DNA of 64,000 nt from Massilia sp. ST3. Its GTDB lineage: Bacteria > Pseudomonadota > Gammaproteobacteria > Burkholderiales > Burkholderiaceae_D. Positions 27,319 through 35,418 of the stretch are shown here, piece after piece. The DNA lies in contig NZ_JAGPWC010000016.1 in the NCBI RefSeq assembly GCF_018119405.1, forward strand, positions 23,579 to 87,578, given 5' to 3'. The position numbers were made by a program, and so were the translations under genes. Below the pieces are notes generated by a model. It ran no database searches, was not told the origin of the DNA, and worked only from the letters and a program-made list of their open reading frames with translations. Position 1 is the first letter of the stretch, and each line of letters begins with the position of its first letter.

Positions 27319-29451
27319 TCATGCCGCCAGCGGCGTATCGTGGCCGACCTGCTTGAGCAGGGCCGGCACGTCGACGATCAGGGCGACTTCGCCGCTGCCG
27401 AGAATGGTCGAGCCGCTGATGCAGCTGACCCCGTTGAACATTTTCCCCAGCGGCTTGATCACCGTCTGGAATTCGCCGAGCAGGCTGTCGACCACCAGGC
27501 CGGCTTTCCTGCCGCCCTGCTTGACCACCACGATGCTCTCGCGCCGCGCCGGCGCGCCTTCGATGCCGAACAGGCTGCGCAGGCGCACGAAGGGCAGGAT
27601 CTCGCCGCGCAGGTTGGTGTAGTCGTGGCCGGGTTCGGACGAGAACTCGACGCATTCCTCGATGGTGTCGAGCGGGACTACGAAACTGGTCTTGCCGACC
27701 CCGACCAGGAAGCCGTCGATGATGGCCAGGGTCAGCGGCAGGCGCACCGTCACGGTGGTGCCCACGCCCTCCTCGCTGGCGATGTCGACGCTGCCGCGCA
27801 GGGCGGCGATATTGCTCTTGACGACATCCATGCCGACGCCGCGGCCGGACAGGTTGGTGACCTGGTCGGCGGTGGAGAAGCCGGGTTCGAAGATCAGCGC
27901 ATAGGTCTCGCTGTCGCTCAGCACCCGGCCCGGCTCCACCAGGCCGCGCTCGATGGCCTTGGCCAGGATGCGCTCGCGCTTCAGCCCGCCGCCATCGTCG
28001 CCGACCTCGATCACGATGCTGCCCGAGTCGTGGTAGGCGTTCAGGCGCACGGTGCCGCGCGCCGGCTTGCCGCGCGCCATGCGCAGCTCGGCCGCCTCGA
28101 TGCCGTGGTCGATCGCGTTGCGCACCAGGTGGGTGAGCGGATCGGCGATCTTTTCCACCACCGTCTTGTCGAGTTCGGTGTCTTCGCCGCTGACCACCAG
28201 GCCGATGTCCTTGCCGATCTCGCGCGAGACGTCGTGCACCACGCGCTGGAAGCGATTGAAGGTGGCGCCGATCTTGACCATGCGCAGCTGCAGGGCGCTG
28301 TCGCGCACTTCCTCCACCAGGCCGCTCAGGGTCGAGGTGCATTCCTGCAGCTCGGCGATGCGGTGGCGGCGCGCGATCAGGCTGGCGCTGGCGCCGGCGA
28401 TGATCAGTTCGCCCACCAGGTTGATCAGGTGGTCGAGCTTGTCGGCGTCGACCCGGACCGAGCGGCTTTCCTGGGCGGCCCGGAGCTCGCCGGCCTGCTT
28501 CTCGGACTGCTTCTGCTTGCCGAGCGCGGCGTCGACCACCGCCGGCGGCACGCTGCCCTGCCCCACCAGCACTTCGCCGATCAGGGCGGCGCCGGGACGG
28601 GCCAGCGACTGCTCGCGCAAGGCCGCCTCGAGCTCGAGCTCGGTGATGCTGCCGCAGCGCACCAGGATCTCGCCCAGACGCGCCGCGCCTTCCGGCAGGT
28701 CGCCGATCAGGCGCACGAACTCGCCGGCCTGCGCGTTGGACGGCAGGATGCCGATGCGGCAATCGTCGCGCACGAAATCGAACACGTCCTCGATCTCTTC
28801 CTTGGCGGCGCCACTGGCCAGCGCGATTTCGAATCCGAGATGGCAGGCCTCGGGGTCGAGGTCTTCCAGCGCCGGCACGGCGTCGGGCAAGGTGACCAGG
28901 CGCGTGATGCTGCCCAGGCGTTCGAGGTAGCGGATGAAGGCCAGCGGGTCCATGCCGTTGCGCAGCACCTCGCTGCCGAAACGCAGCGAGATATGCCAGC
29001 GGGCGCCGCCCGTCGCTGCTGCCGGCGTGTCGACCGGCTCGGCCGCGGGCGCGGCCTGGCCCGGCGCCAGGTAGGTGTCGAGTTGCTCGAGCAGCGGCGC
29101 GCCGCGCCGCAGCAGGTCCGGATCGGCGTCCATATTGCCGCCGTCGAGGGCGTCGATCAGTTCGTTGATGTGGTCGCAGCAGCCCAGCAGCAGGGCCACC
29201 AGGGTGTCGTCCAGGGCCAGCGCGCCGTCGCGCATGCGGTCGAGCACGCTCTCCACCACGTGGGTGAAGCCGACCACATGGTCGAGGCCGAACAGGCCGG
29301 CCGAGCCCTTGATGGTGTGCGCGGCGCGGAAGATGGCGTTGACCGTGTCTTCCTGCTCCCGGTTACCGGTCAACAGGGCGCTCTCCATCTCCTGCAGCAG
29401 CTCGCGGCTTTCGAGGATGAAGGTGTGCAGTGCGTCGTCCAGGTTGATCAT
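27319..29451 (-). CDS. cheA: chemotaxis histidine kinase CheA with an embedded MshEN-like tandem motif
   Basis: A 710-residue CheA. The P1/Hpt domain has phospho-site His45 (FRAAHTIKGSAG). A P2-like region covers about 150-235. The dimerisation domain is about 330-390. The kinase domain has an N box HLVRNAIDHGIE (441-452) and G boxes VGDDGGG and GRGVGMD. A CheW-like P5 domain (575-705) ends the protein. Unusually, residues 258-313 contain two tandem 24-residue units. Unit 1 is Arg258-Leu-Gly with Gly267, Leu274, Leu278 and Gln281. Unit 2 spans 290-313 with Gly292, Gly299, Val306, Leu310 and Gln313. This spacing is that of the MshEN c-di-GMP-binding domain of type II secretion/pilus ATPases. 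The insertion sits between P2 and the dimerisation domain. c-di-GMP control of the kinase is an inference. Confidence 0.95.
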   Translation of the reverse strand: MINLDDALHTFILESRELLQEMESALLTGNREQEDTVNAIFRAAHTIKGSAGLFGLDHVVGFTHVVESVLDRMRDGALALDDTLVALLLGCCDHINELIDALDGGNMDADPDLLRRGAPLLEQLDTYLAPGQAAPAAEPVDTPAAATGGARWHISLRFGSEVLRNGMDPLAFIRYLERLGSITRLVTLPDAVPALEDLDPEACHLGFEIALASGAAKEEIEDVFDFVRDDCRIGILPSNAQAGEFVRLIGDLPEGAARLGEILVRCGSITELELEAALREQSLARPGAALIGEVLVGQGSVPPAVVDAALGKQKQSEKQAGELRAAQESRSVRVDADKLDHLINLVGELIIAGASASLIARRHRIAELQECTSTLSGLVEEVRDSALQLRMVKIGATFNRFQRVVHDVSREIGKDIGLVVSGEDTELDKTVVEKIADPLTHLVRNAIDHGIEAAELRMARGKPARGTVRLNAYHDSGSIVIEVGDDGGGLKRERILAKAIERGLVEPGRVLSDSETYALIFEPGFSTADQVTNLSGRGVGMDVVKSNIAALRGSVDIASEEGVGTTVTVRLPLTLAIIDGFLVGVGKTSFVVPLDTIEECVEFSSEPGHDYTNLRGEILPFVRLRSLFGIEGAPARRESIVVVKQGGRKAGLVVDSLLGEFQTVIKPLGKMFNGVSCISGSTILGSGEVALIVDVPALLKQVGHDTPLAA

Positions 29452-29454
29452 GGC

Positions 29455-29751
29455 TCAGGCAATCGTCAGGGAATCGCCGGCGGCGCCGGCCAGGTCGATG
29501 AGGGCGAACACCTCGCGCACCGCCTCGCTCGGCGCCAGCAGGCGCAGCGCCTTGCGCCCGGCGTGCGCGCTCTTGCCGGCGGCCAGCAGCAGCTGCACGC
29601 CGGCGGAGTCGAGCTCGGTGACCGCGGAGAGGTCGATGTCGAGCGCCGCGGCGCCGTCGAGGGCAGCCAGCAGCTCCTGGCGCAGTTCGGCGGCGCGATA
29701 GATGCTCAGCTCGCCTTCGATGCGCAGGATGCGCGGGGTAGTAGCGTTCAT
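29455..29751 (-). CDS. STAS-domain protein in the chemotaxis operon
   Basis: A 98-residue single STAS domain (anti-sigma-factor-antagonist fold). The phosphorylatable serine lies in LDSAGVQLLL. It sits between cheY and cheA with a 3-nt gap to cheA. No clear Shine-Dalgarno is seen, so translation may be coupled to cheY, which ends 14 nt upstream. Related STAS proteins occur in chemosensory clusters where they sense or scaffold. The function here is uncertain. Confidence 0.85.
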   Translation of the reverse strand: MNATTPRILRIEGELSIYRAAELRQELLAALDGAAALDIDLSAVTELDSAGVQLLLAAGKSAHAGRKALRLLAPSEAVREVFALIDLAGAAGDSLTIA

Positions 29752-29765
29752 GGTCGGAATGGAGA

Positions 29766-30134
29766 TCAGGCCAGCACCAGTTTCTGCACGGCGCTCAGCA
29801 GGATCTCGGGCTTGAAGGGCTTGACCACCCAGGCCTTGGCGCCGGCGGCCTGGCCCTGCTGCTTTTTGGCCGGATCGGATTCGGTGGTCAGCATGATGAC
29901 GGGCGTGAACTTGTAGGCCGGGATCTGCTTGACGGCCGCCACGAAGCTGATGCCGTCCATGTTCGGCATGTTGACGTCGCTGATGATCAGGTGGACCTTT
30001 TGCCCGGTCAGCTTGGACAGCGCGTCCTTGCCGTCGCGGCCCTCGATCACCTCGTAACCCGCGCCCTTGAGCGCAATGCCCACCACCTGGCGCAGCGAGG
30101 CGGAATCGTCGACGATCATGATGGTCTTTGCCAT
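29766..30134 (-). CDS. cheY: CheY-type single-domain response regulator
   Basis: A 122-residue receiver protein. The acidic pair is Asp9/Asp10, the phospho-acceptor Asp53 (LIISDVNMPNMDG), the switch Thr in MLTTES, and the conserved Lys in VVKPFKPE. There is no output domain. CheA in the same operon should phosphorylate it. It could signal to a flagellar motor or to another output. Confidence 0.93.
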   Translation of the reverse strand: MAKTIMIVDDSASLRQVVGIALKGAGYEVIEGRDGKDALSKLTGQKVHLIISDVNMPNMDGISFVAAVKQIPAYKFTPVIMLTTESDPAKKQQGQAAGAKAWVVKPFKPEILLSAVQKLVLA

Positions 30135-30142
30135 GGTATTTC

Positions 30143-31315
30143 CTAGAAAAATGTGACTTCGTCACCCTGTGCGGCGGGAAGGGTGCGTCCCGGTTGTCCT
30201 GTCTGTCCCGTATGGATGGCGCGTTCCTCGGCCATCGCATAGGTCTTTTCCAGCTCGGCCAGCAGCACGCCCGCGTCCAGCGGGGTCAGGCTGTCGTTCT
30301 CGCGCAGCACATGCGGCAGGCGCGCGATGTTGTCCTTCACGTGCGACATGATCTGGTTCACGCGGTCCTGGAACTGCAGCTGCACCAGGGCTTCGCCGAC
30401 CTCGTCCTTGATGCCCAGGCTTTCGTTCTGCATCTGCTCGGACGAGGCCACCAGCGCGTCGGTCACCTGGCGCAGGTCGGCCAGCACGGTGTCGATCACG
30501 GCTTCCGAGCCCGCCATCGCCACGCGGTCCTGCTGCACCGATTCCTGGGCCGCCCGGCAGGTGGCGATGATGGCGTCGTTGACCAGGCCCACCTTCTGGG
30601 CGATGCGGCGCCCGGTGTCGCCCGATTTCTGCGACAGCATCCGCACCTCGGCCGCCACCACGCCGAAGCCGCGCCCCATTTCGCCGGCGCGCGAGGCTTC
30701 GATCGCGGCGTTCAGGGCCAGCAGGTTGGTCTGGGCGGCGATGCTCGCGACCTCGTCGGCCATGGCCTTCAGTTCCGACACGAACTGCGCCAGGCCTTCG
30801 ACCTTCTCCAGCATGGCCGCCTTGCCGGCGGTGGAGGACTTGAGCGAGCTGACCACCGAGCACAATTCCTTCTCGCTGGCGGAAAACACCGCCACCAGGC
30901 CGTCGCCCCGCCCGTCCGCATGGGTGGCCGCGCTGGACGCGTGCACCGCATGGTCGAGCTTGTCGACGATGCCGGCGAAGCGCTCGGCCAGCGAGGACAC
31001 GGCGCTTTCCATCTGGCTCATCGAGGAATCGATGTGGGCTTCCCACACCGGCGCCAGCTGTTCGCCGAAGCGCTGGCGGCCGGCCAGGTAGTTGTCCACC
31101 GCTTGTTGCGCGCGCCGCTGCGACGCCGCCAGGCTCGCGCCCAGGCCGACGCCGGCGGCGCCTAGCAGGACCGCGGCCGCGCCGCCGGTCCAGCTCCAGC
31201 CGCCGCAGGCGAGCACGGCGCTGCCGCCGGCCAGGCCCAGCAGCGCGGCGCACAGGCTCGAAGACGGCATGCGCCAGCGGCGCGCGGAAGGCGAAAGGGC
31301 TTGGGGAGCGGGCAT
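30143..31315 (-). CDS. methyl-accepting chemotaxis protein with minimal sensor
   Basis: A 390-residue receptor with two close N-terminal membrane segments (about 19-39 and 44-64) separated by only a few residues, so almost no periplasmic sensor. A cytoplasmic signalling domain contains [20 protein letters not shown] and [20 protein letters not shown]. It probably senses cytoplasmic or membrane signals. It appears to be the first gene of the operon: MCP, cheY, STAS, cheA, MCP, cheW, cheR, cheB. Confidence 0.9.
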   Translation of the reverse strand: MPAPQALSPSARRWRMPSSSLCAALLGLAGGSAVLACGGWSWTGGAAAVLLGAAGVGLGASLAASQRRAQQAVDNYLAGRQRFGEQLAPVWEAHIDSSMSQMESAVSSLAERFAGIVDKLDHAVHASSAATHADGRGDGLVAVFSASEKELCSVVSSLKSSTAGKAAMLEKVEGLAQFVSELKAMADEVASIAAQTNLLALNAAIEASRAGEMGRGFGVVAAEVRMLSQKSGDTGRRIAQKVGLVNDAIIATCRAAQESVQQDRVAMAGSEAVIDTVLADLRQVTDALVASSEQMQNESLGIKDEVGEALVQLQFQDRVNQIMSHVKDNIARLPHVLRENDSLTPLDAGVLLAELEKTYAMAEERAIHTGQTGQPGRTLPAAQGDEVTFF

Positions 31316-31692
31316 GGTGGTCCTTTGCGAGGGTGCGTACAGCAGTGCGGAAATTCTGTTAAACGTGACATGACGTTAATCCACATGTTGCAGATCACAC
31401 GTCAGGGCGAAGTCTAGCGCTTTCCGTACGGCAATAAAATAGCGAAAGGATTAAGCACAGCGCCATATCACATGGTGGGAATTGGTGAGAATGCGCCTAT
31501 GACGGAAGGCCCTGCGCCTGCCGTTTTCCTATGACGCGGCGCGTGCGGCGGAAAGCCGCCGGCGGCCCGTTGGAGCGGCCGGCAAGCTGCGGCGGTGCGG
31601 GAAATTTTTTTTGAAATGTGGCCGGAACGCGACAGCGTGGCGTGCGCCGTTCTGTTCCGTCAACACGCCGGGCGGCGTCTTGCCAAGTGCGC
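31316..31692. other. 377-bp intergenic region before the chemosensory operon
   Basis: No supported gene. It should contain the promoter of the chemosensory operon in its AT-richer left half (31340-31480) and the 3' end of the GGDEF transcript on its right. A CGGCGG-AAAG-CCGCCG stem lies near 31547-31562 and a T8 run near 31604-31612. I do not see a convincing sigma-28 site. Confidence 0.5.
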
Positions 31693-33024
31693 CTAGCCGG
31701 GCGTCCCGGCCTCGGCGACCGGATGGGTGCAGACCTGGTTGCGTCCGTTCTGCTTGGCCACATAGAGCATCGCATCGGCGCGCAGGAACAGCTCGTTCTC
31801 GCTCTTGTACTCGGGATAGGCGGCCAGGCCGCCGCTGAACGAGAAATGGCGCACTTCCCCGGGCGCGACCTCGAAGGCGACGTCGCAGAAGGAGCGCCGC
31901 ATGGCGTCGAGCCGGCGCCGCCCCTCCTCCAGGGTGGTGTCCCAGAACACTACGACGAATTCCTCGCCGCCGAAGCGGCTCAGCAGGTCGCCTTCTTCGA
32001 CGTGCTGGGCCAGCGCCAGCGACAGGCGCTTGATCACGATGTCGCCGAAATGGTGGCCCCAGGTGTCGTTGATGGTCTTGAACTTGTCGATGTCGACCAC
32101 GCCCAGGGTCAGCGGGCGGTCCTCGCGCGCCGCCTGGCGCACCAGTTCCTGGGCCTTCTTCTGCAACCCGACCTTGTTCAGCAGCCCGGTGGCGCGGTCC
32201 TTGCCGATCAGGTCCTTGTTGACGCGGATCTTGTCGGCGCGGTTGATCAGCTGGCCGGCCAGCAGCACCGGTTCGGTGGCCTGCATGATGGCGTCGAAGC
32301 CGCCGGCCAGGGCGCGACGGGTGAGGCCGGCGTCCAGGCGCTGCTGCAGCAGCACGATCTCGCGCACCGGATCGGCCTCGATGTTCTTCTTGAGGATGCG
32401 GACGATGGCTTCGTTGCGCTCGAACTCGGCCTCGGTGATCAGGACCATCTCGGGCTGGACGTCCTTCACGCGCAGGTGCAGGGTCTGGGCGTCCTGGTGG
32501 CGCATCAGCTCCAGGCGCCGGCGCAGCAGCGCCTCCTCGTCCAGGCCGGCCACCTCGCCCAGCACCATCAGGCGCACCAGGTCGCCGCGTTTTTTCTGGA
32601 TGAAGAGATTGAACAGCTTGTCGACCAGGACGTCGTTCGGGATCGGCTTTTCGGCATAGGCCAGGCAATTGCTGTCGACCAGGCGCTGCTGCAGCAGGAA
32701 GCGGCTGCCCTGGCGCGCGCTTTGCAGGTAGACGTAGCTGTGGTTCGCGGGCAGGCGCTGCAGCAGTTCGCCCAGCATCAGGGTCTTGCGCCTGTCCTCC
32801 ATGTCCGACTGCATGTTGTGCAGGGCGTCGAGGTCGATCACGTACAGGCCGTTGCCGGTGTCGGCCTCCACGGCAGCGACAAAATCTTTGATCTCGCAGT
32901 AGAACCGGAAGTCGAAATCGTACTTGTGGGCGTGCAGCTGCAGCTCGTGCTGGTTATCCTTGATCGTAAAGTTCTGCGACAACAGCAGTACGTGATTCCG
33001 GTAAAGCGGCGCCTCGCTCGTCAT
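31693..33024 (-). CDS. PleD-like diguanylate cyclase with degenerate receivers
   Basis: A 443-residue cytoplasmic protein. Residues 1-130 resemble a receiver that keeps an Asp in YVIDLDAL and a KP motif (YAEKPIP) but lacks the acidic pair. A second receiver-like stretch (about 200-265, REIVLLQQRLDAGLTRRALAG) lacks phosphorylation residues. The C-terminal GGDEF domain has FGGEEF, an active variant. No RxxD I-site is seen five residues upstream. It probably makes c-di-GMP and lies next to a chemosensory operon whose CheA has an MshEN-like insert. Confidence 0.9.
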   Translation of the reverse strand: MTSEAPLYRNHVLLLSQNFTIKDNQHELQLHAHKYDFDFRFYCEIKDFVAAVEADTGNGLYVIDLDALHNMQSDMEDRRKTLMLGELLQRLPANHSYVYLQSARQGSRFLLQQRLVDSNCLAYAEKPIPNDVLVDKLFNLFIQKKRGDLVRLMVLGEVAGLDEEALLRRRLELMRHQDAQTLHLRVKDVQPEMVLITEAEFERNEAIVRILKKNIEADPVREIVLLQQRLDAGLTRRALAGGFDAIMQATEPVLLAGQLINRADKIRVNKDLIGKDRATGLLNKVGLQKKAQELVRQAAREDRPLTLGVVDIDKFKTINDTWGHHFGDIVIKRLSLALAQHVEEGDLLSRFGGEEFVVVFWDTTLEEGRRRLDAMRRSFCDVAFEVAPGEVRHFSFSGGLAAYPEYKSENELFLRADAMLYVAKQNGRNQVCTHPVAEAGTPG

Positions 33025-33172
33025 GTTCCGTCAGCTTTCATCGTGATGGCCGGCGGCGCTCGCCGCACGGTCAGACAGAAGCATGCCGATCAAACCAGAT
33101 GAAAGCAAGAGAAACCCATGCGGCATGGAGGCAAGCATCTAAAACTTGCCGCATGGAACTACTTTCGACTTG

Positions 33173-33288
33173 GAGCGCCTAACAGAACCTTCCGGGCAAG
33201 GGATGCGGCCCGCCGACGCGGAGTCGAAGACAGTACGACTGTACGGCGAGACGACGCAACGCAGCCATGGAGGTTCTTCTAGGCGCTC
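33173..33288. repeat. 116-bp element bounded by inverted repeats
   Basis: The left end GAGCGCCTAACAGAACC and the right end, read in reverse, GAGCGCCTAGAAGAACC, agree at 15 of 17 positions. The interior holds ACAGT-ACG-ACTGT (33230-33242). The right end abuts the stop codon of the patatin-like gene. It could be a folded 3' UTR/terminator, a small RNA, or a MITE/REP-type element. No open reading frame explains it. Confidence 0.6.
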
Positions 33289-34158
33289 TTAGGCTGCGAC
33301 CTTGAAGGCGGTATAGATGTCGCGGCTCCAGGACACGTTGCGCTGGCCGCTGACCAGGCGCGCGAAGTCCTTCAGCATCAGCCAGCGCGCATTGCCGCTC
33401 GGGTAGCAGTTCAGGTAGCGGCGGTTGTCCTTCTCGCCCGAGCGCCATGGGGTAGAGATCAGGGTATGGCGCTCGGTGGCGGTAATCTGCTTCAGGGTCG
33501 GCACGTAGTGGCTGGTGTAGACCGGGTCGAAGTAAGGCGTGCCGGCGCGGCTGCCGCCGTAAACGATGGGCACGTTGGCCGCCATCGCGATGATGTGCTT
33601 GACCGGCAGCGCGCGCAGGGCTTCGAGCTCGGGCGAGCAGCGCTCGTTATTCGACAGCACCAGCAGCGGCGCGTTCTTGGACTGGGCCAGGTAGACGTGG
33701 ATGTTGCTGCCGAAGCTGGAGAAAGGCTGGTCGACGAAGTCGCCGAACATGTATTCGAGCGAGGCGATCAGGGGATCGACGGTGCCGAAGGCCGGCCGCC
33801 CGGTCATCAGCTTGCCGATCGAGCGCAGGCCCGAGAAGCGTCCCACGTGGTGCTGGTTGCGGAACACGGTCTCGGCTTCCTCGTGGCACAGCGATTCGAT
33901 GCTCACCTTGTTGCGCCCGGTGGCGAAGGCCATGAAGCCGAACAGCGCATACACCGAGCCCGAGAACGCGTGGATCTCGCCGAAGCGCGCCAGGCGCTCC
34001 ATGCCGATGGCATTGAGCACGATGTACTGGCGGGTGAAGCTCGGCCCGGTGCTGTCCAGCAGCAGGCAGGAGCTTTCCGGGGCGTGGCGGGCCAGGTCGT
34101 CGCCGATCTCGGCCACGACACGCTTCTTGAGCGACAGGATATTGGCTGGAACTTGCAT
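33289..34158 (-). CDS. uncharacterised protein, possibly a divergent patatin-like lipase
   Basis: A 289-residue protein that I do not firmly recognise. Two features recall patatins. One is a nucleophile-elbow-like AFSGSVYALFGFMAF (about residues 64-78) in place of GxSxG, preceded by a LLLDSTGPSFTRQYIVLNAIG oxyanion-like stretch (read in two parts: LLLDSTGPS and FTRQYIVLNAIG). The other is GTPYFDPVYTSHYVP, which could supply the Asp of the Ser-Asp dyad. No signal peptide is evident. AAGGACAC precedes the ATG. It is the last gene of the reductase-AlkB-RND-barrel operon, 9 nt after the barrel gene. A lipid ester/thioester hydrolase or acyltransferase role is inferred. Confidence 0.6.
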   Translation of the reverse strand: MQVPANILSLKKRVVAEIGDDLARHAPESSCLLLDSTGPSFTRQYIVLNAIGMERLARFGEIHAFSGSVYALFGFMAFATGRNKVSIESLCHEEAETVFRNQHHVGRFSGLRSIGKLMTGRPAFGTVDPLIASLEYMFGDFVDQPFSSFGSNIHVYLAQSKNAPLLVLSNNERCSPELEALRALPVKHIIAMAANVPIVYGGSRAGTPYFDPVYTSHYVPTLKQITATERHTLISTPWRSGEKDNRRYLNCYPSGNARWLMLKDFARLVSGQRNVSWSRDIYTAFKVAA

Positions 34159-34167
34159 GATGTGTCC

Positions 34168-35418
34168 TTAGTAGATGAAAACGACTTCCGCGAACGCGAC
34201 GGTGTTTTTCTTGATGCTGCCAAAGAAACTCTCTTCCCTGCCCCTGAACACATCGGCCCCGGCCGAGAACTTGATGTGGTCGGAATAGCGCACGTTGACC
34301 CGCGGACGGATGGCGTAGTCGTGTTCGCGCAGGTTCACCATGCCGACCAGCTCGTAGTCGACGCGGTCGTTCCACAGGCGCTGTCCATAGCGCACGGTGA
34401 AGCCGTCCTGATACTTGTGGAACTGGTTGTTGGCGATGCGCAGGCGGCGGCGCAGGGCTTCTTCCGCCGCTGTCACGTTGCCCAGCACCGGCGCTTCGCC
34501 GAAATGGCGGAAGAAATACTGGATGCTGGCGGTGGCCGCGTGCGGCAGGTTGGTTTCCACGCCGGCGATGCCGTACCAGTGCGACAGGCGTCCATCGGTC
34601 GTCCCGTAGCGGGTGTCGCGGAAACGCAGGCGCGCCAGCTCGCCGCGCAGTCCCCACTCGCCCACGGTGGCGGCGCCGTCCACGCCGAAGGCCCGCAGCG
34701 GCGCGTAGCCGCGGCTGGCGCCCAGGATGCGCCCCCCTGCCCCGCGCACCAGCTGCAGCGAGCGCAGTTTTTCCAGGCCGTCGAAATACGAGACCGACCA
34801 GTCGAAGGCCTCGCCCGTGCGGTCGAACTTGAGCGCGTATTCCGTTTCGTCGTGGTGCGGGCGCGCCGGCAGGCCAAGCTCGTTGTTGTCGCTCGGCCCC
34901 TTGCTGGGCCGGAATCGCTTGGCGACCAGGCTCAGGCGACCAGCCTCGCCCAGCTCGCGGATCACGCTCAGCGCGGGCGCGCCGATGCGCTGGGTCTCGT
35001 CGACCGCCAGCGGCGAGGTGTAGTCGCGCGCCGTCACGTTGTCGGTGGGGTTGACGCGGTCGGCCCGGCCCCAGGCCACGATCTGCGGGCCCAGGCGCAC
35101 CTGGGTTTCCTCGCCGTCCCACTGCAGGTAGGCTTCGCGCAGCGCGGTGCGGGTGTCGTCGCCGCGTTCCTGGGGAAACTGGTAGACCGTGCCGTCGACC
35201 TTCAGGCGCACACTGTCGGACAGGCCGGCGCTGGCGCTGGCGGCGAAGGCGCGCGCCAGCACGCCGTGGCGGTCGTCCAGCACGCGGTTGCCGCTCCAGG
35301 CGCCGACCGACAGGGCGGCGTTGAATTGCACATCCTGCGCGGCCGCCGGCGGCGGCACGGCAGGCAGGACAAAAAGGGCCGCGAGGGCGGCCCGGAGGGA
35401 ATTACAGTTCTTTTTCAA
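34168..35418 (-). CDS. outer-membrane beta-barrel protein (DUF1302-like)
   Basis: A protein of about 416 residues. A TTG at 35418 gives a clean signal peptide (MKKNCNSLRAALAALFVLPA then PPAAAQD). It overlaps the RND stop by 17 nt, as in coupled genes. A GTG at 35451 is the longer alternative. The mature part is rich in alternating amphipathic strands (for example YLQWDGEETQVRLGPQIVAWG) and ends with an aromatic residue (FAEVVFIY). It resembles barrels found with RND/MMPL plus LolA-like pairs in other proteobacteria. It may be the outer-membrane exit or acceptor for the lipid handled by the RND pump. Confidence 0.8.
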   Translation of the reverse strand: MKKNCNSLRAALAALFVLPAVPPPAAAQDVQFNAALSVGAWSGNRVLDDRHGVLARAFAASASAGLSDSVRLKVDGTVYQFPQERGDDTRTALREAYLQWDGEETQVRLGPQIVAWGRADRVNPTDNVTARDYTSPLAVDETQRIGAPALSVIRELGEAGRLSLVAKRFRPSKGPSDNNELGLPARPHHDETEYALKFDRTGEAFDWSVSYFDGLEKLRSLQLVRGAGGRILGASRGYAPLRAFGVDGAATVGEWGLRGELARLRFRDTRYGTTDGRLSHWYGIAGVETNLPHAATASIQYFFRHFGEAPVLGNVTAAEEALRRRLRIANNQFHKYQDGFTVRYGQRLWNDRVDYELVGMVNLREHDYAIRPRVNVRYSDHIKFSAGADVFRGREESFFGSIKKNTVAFAEVVFIY

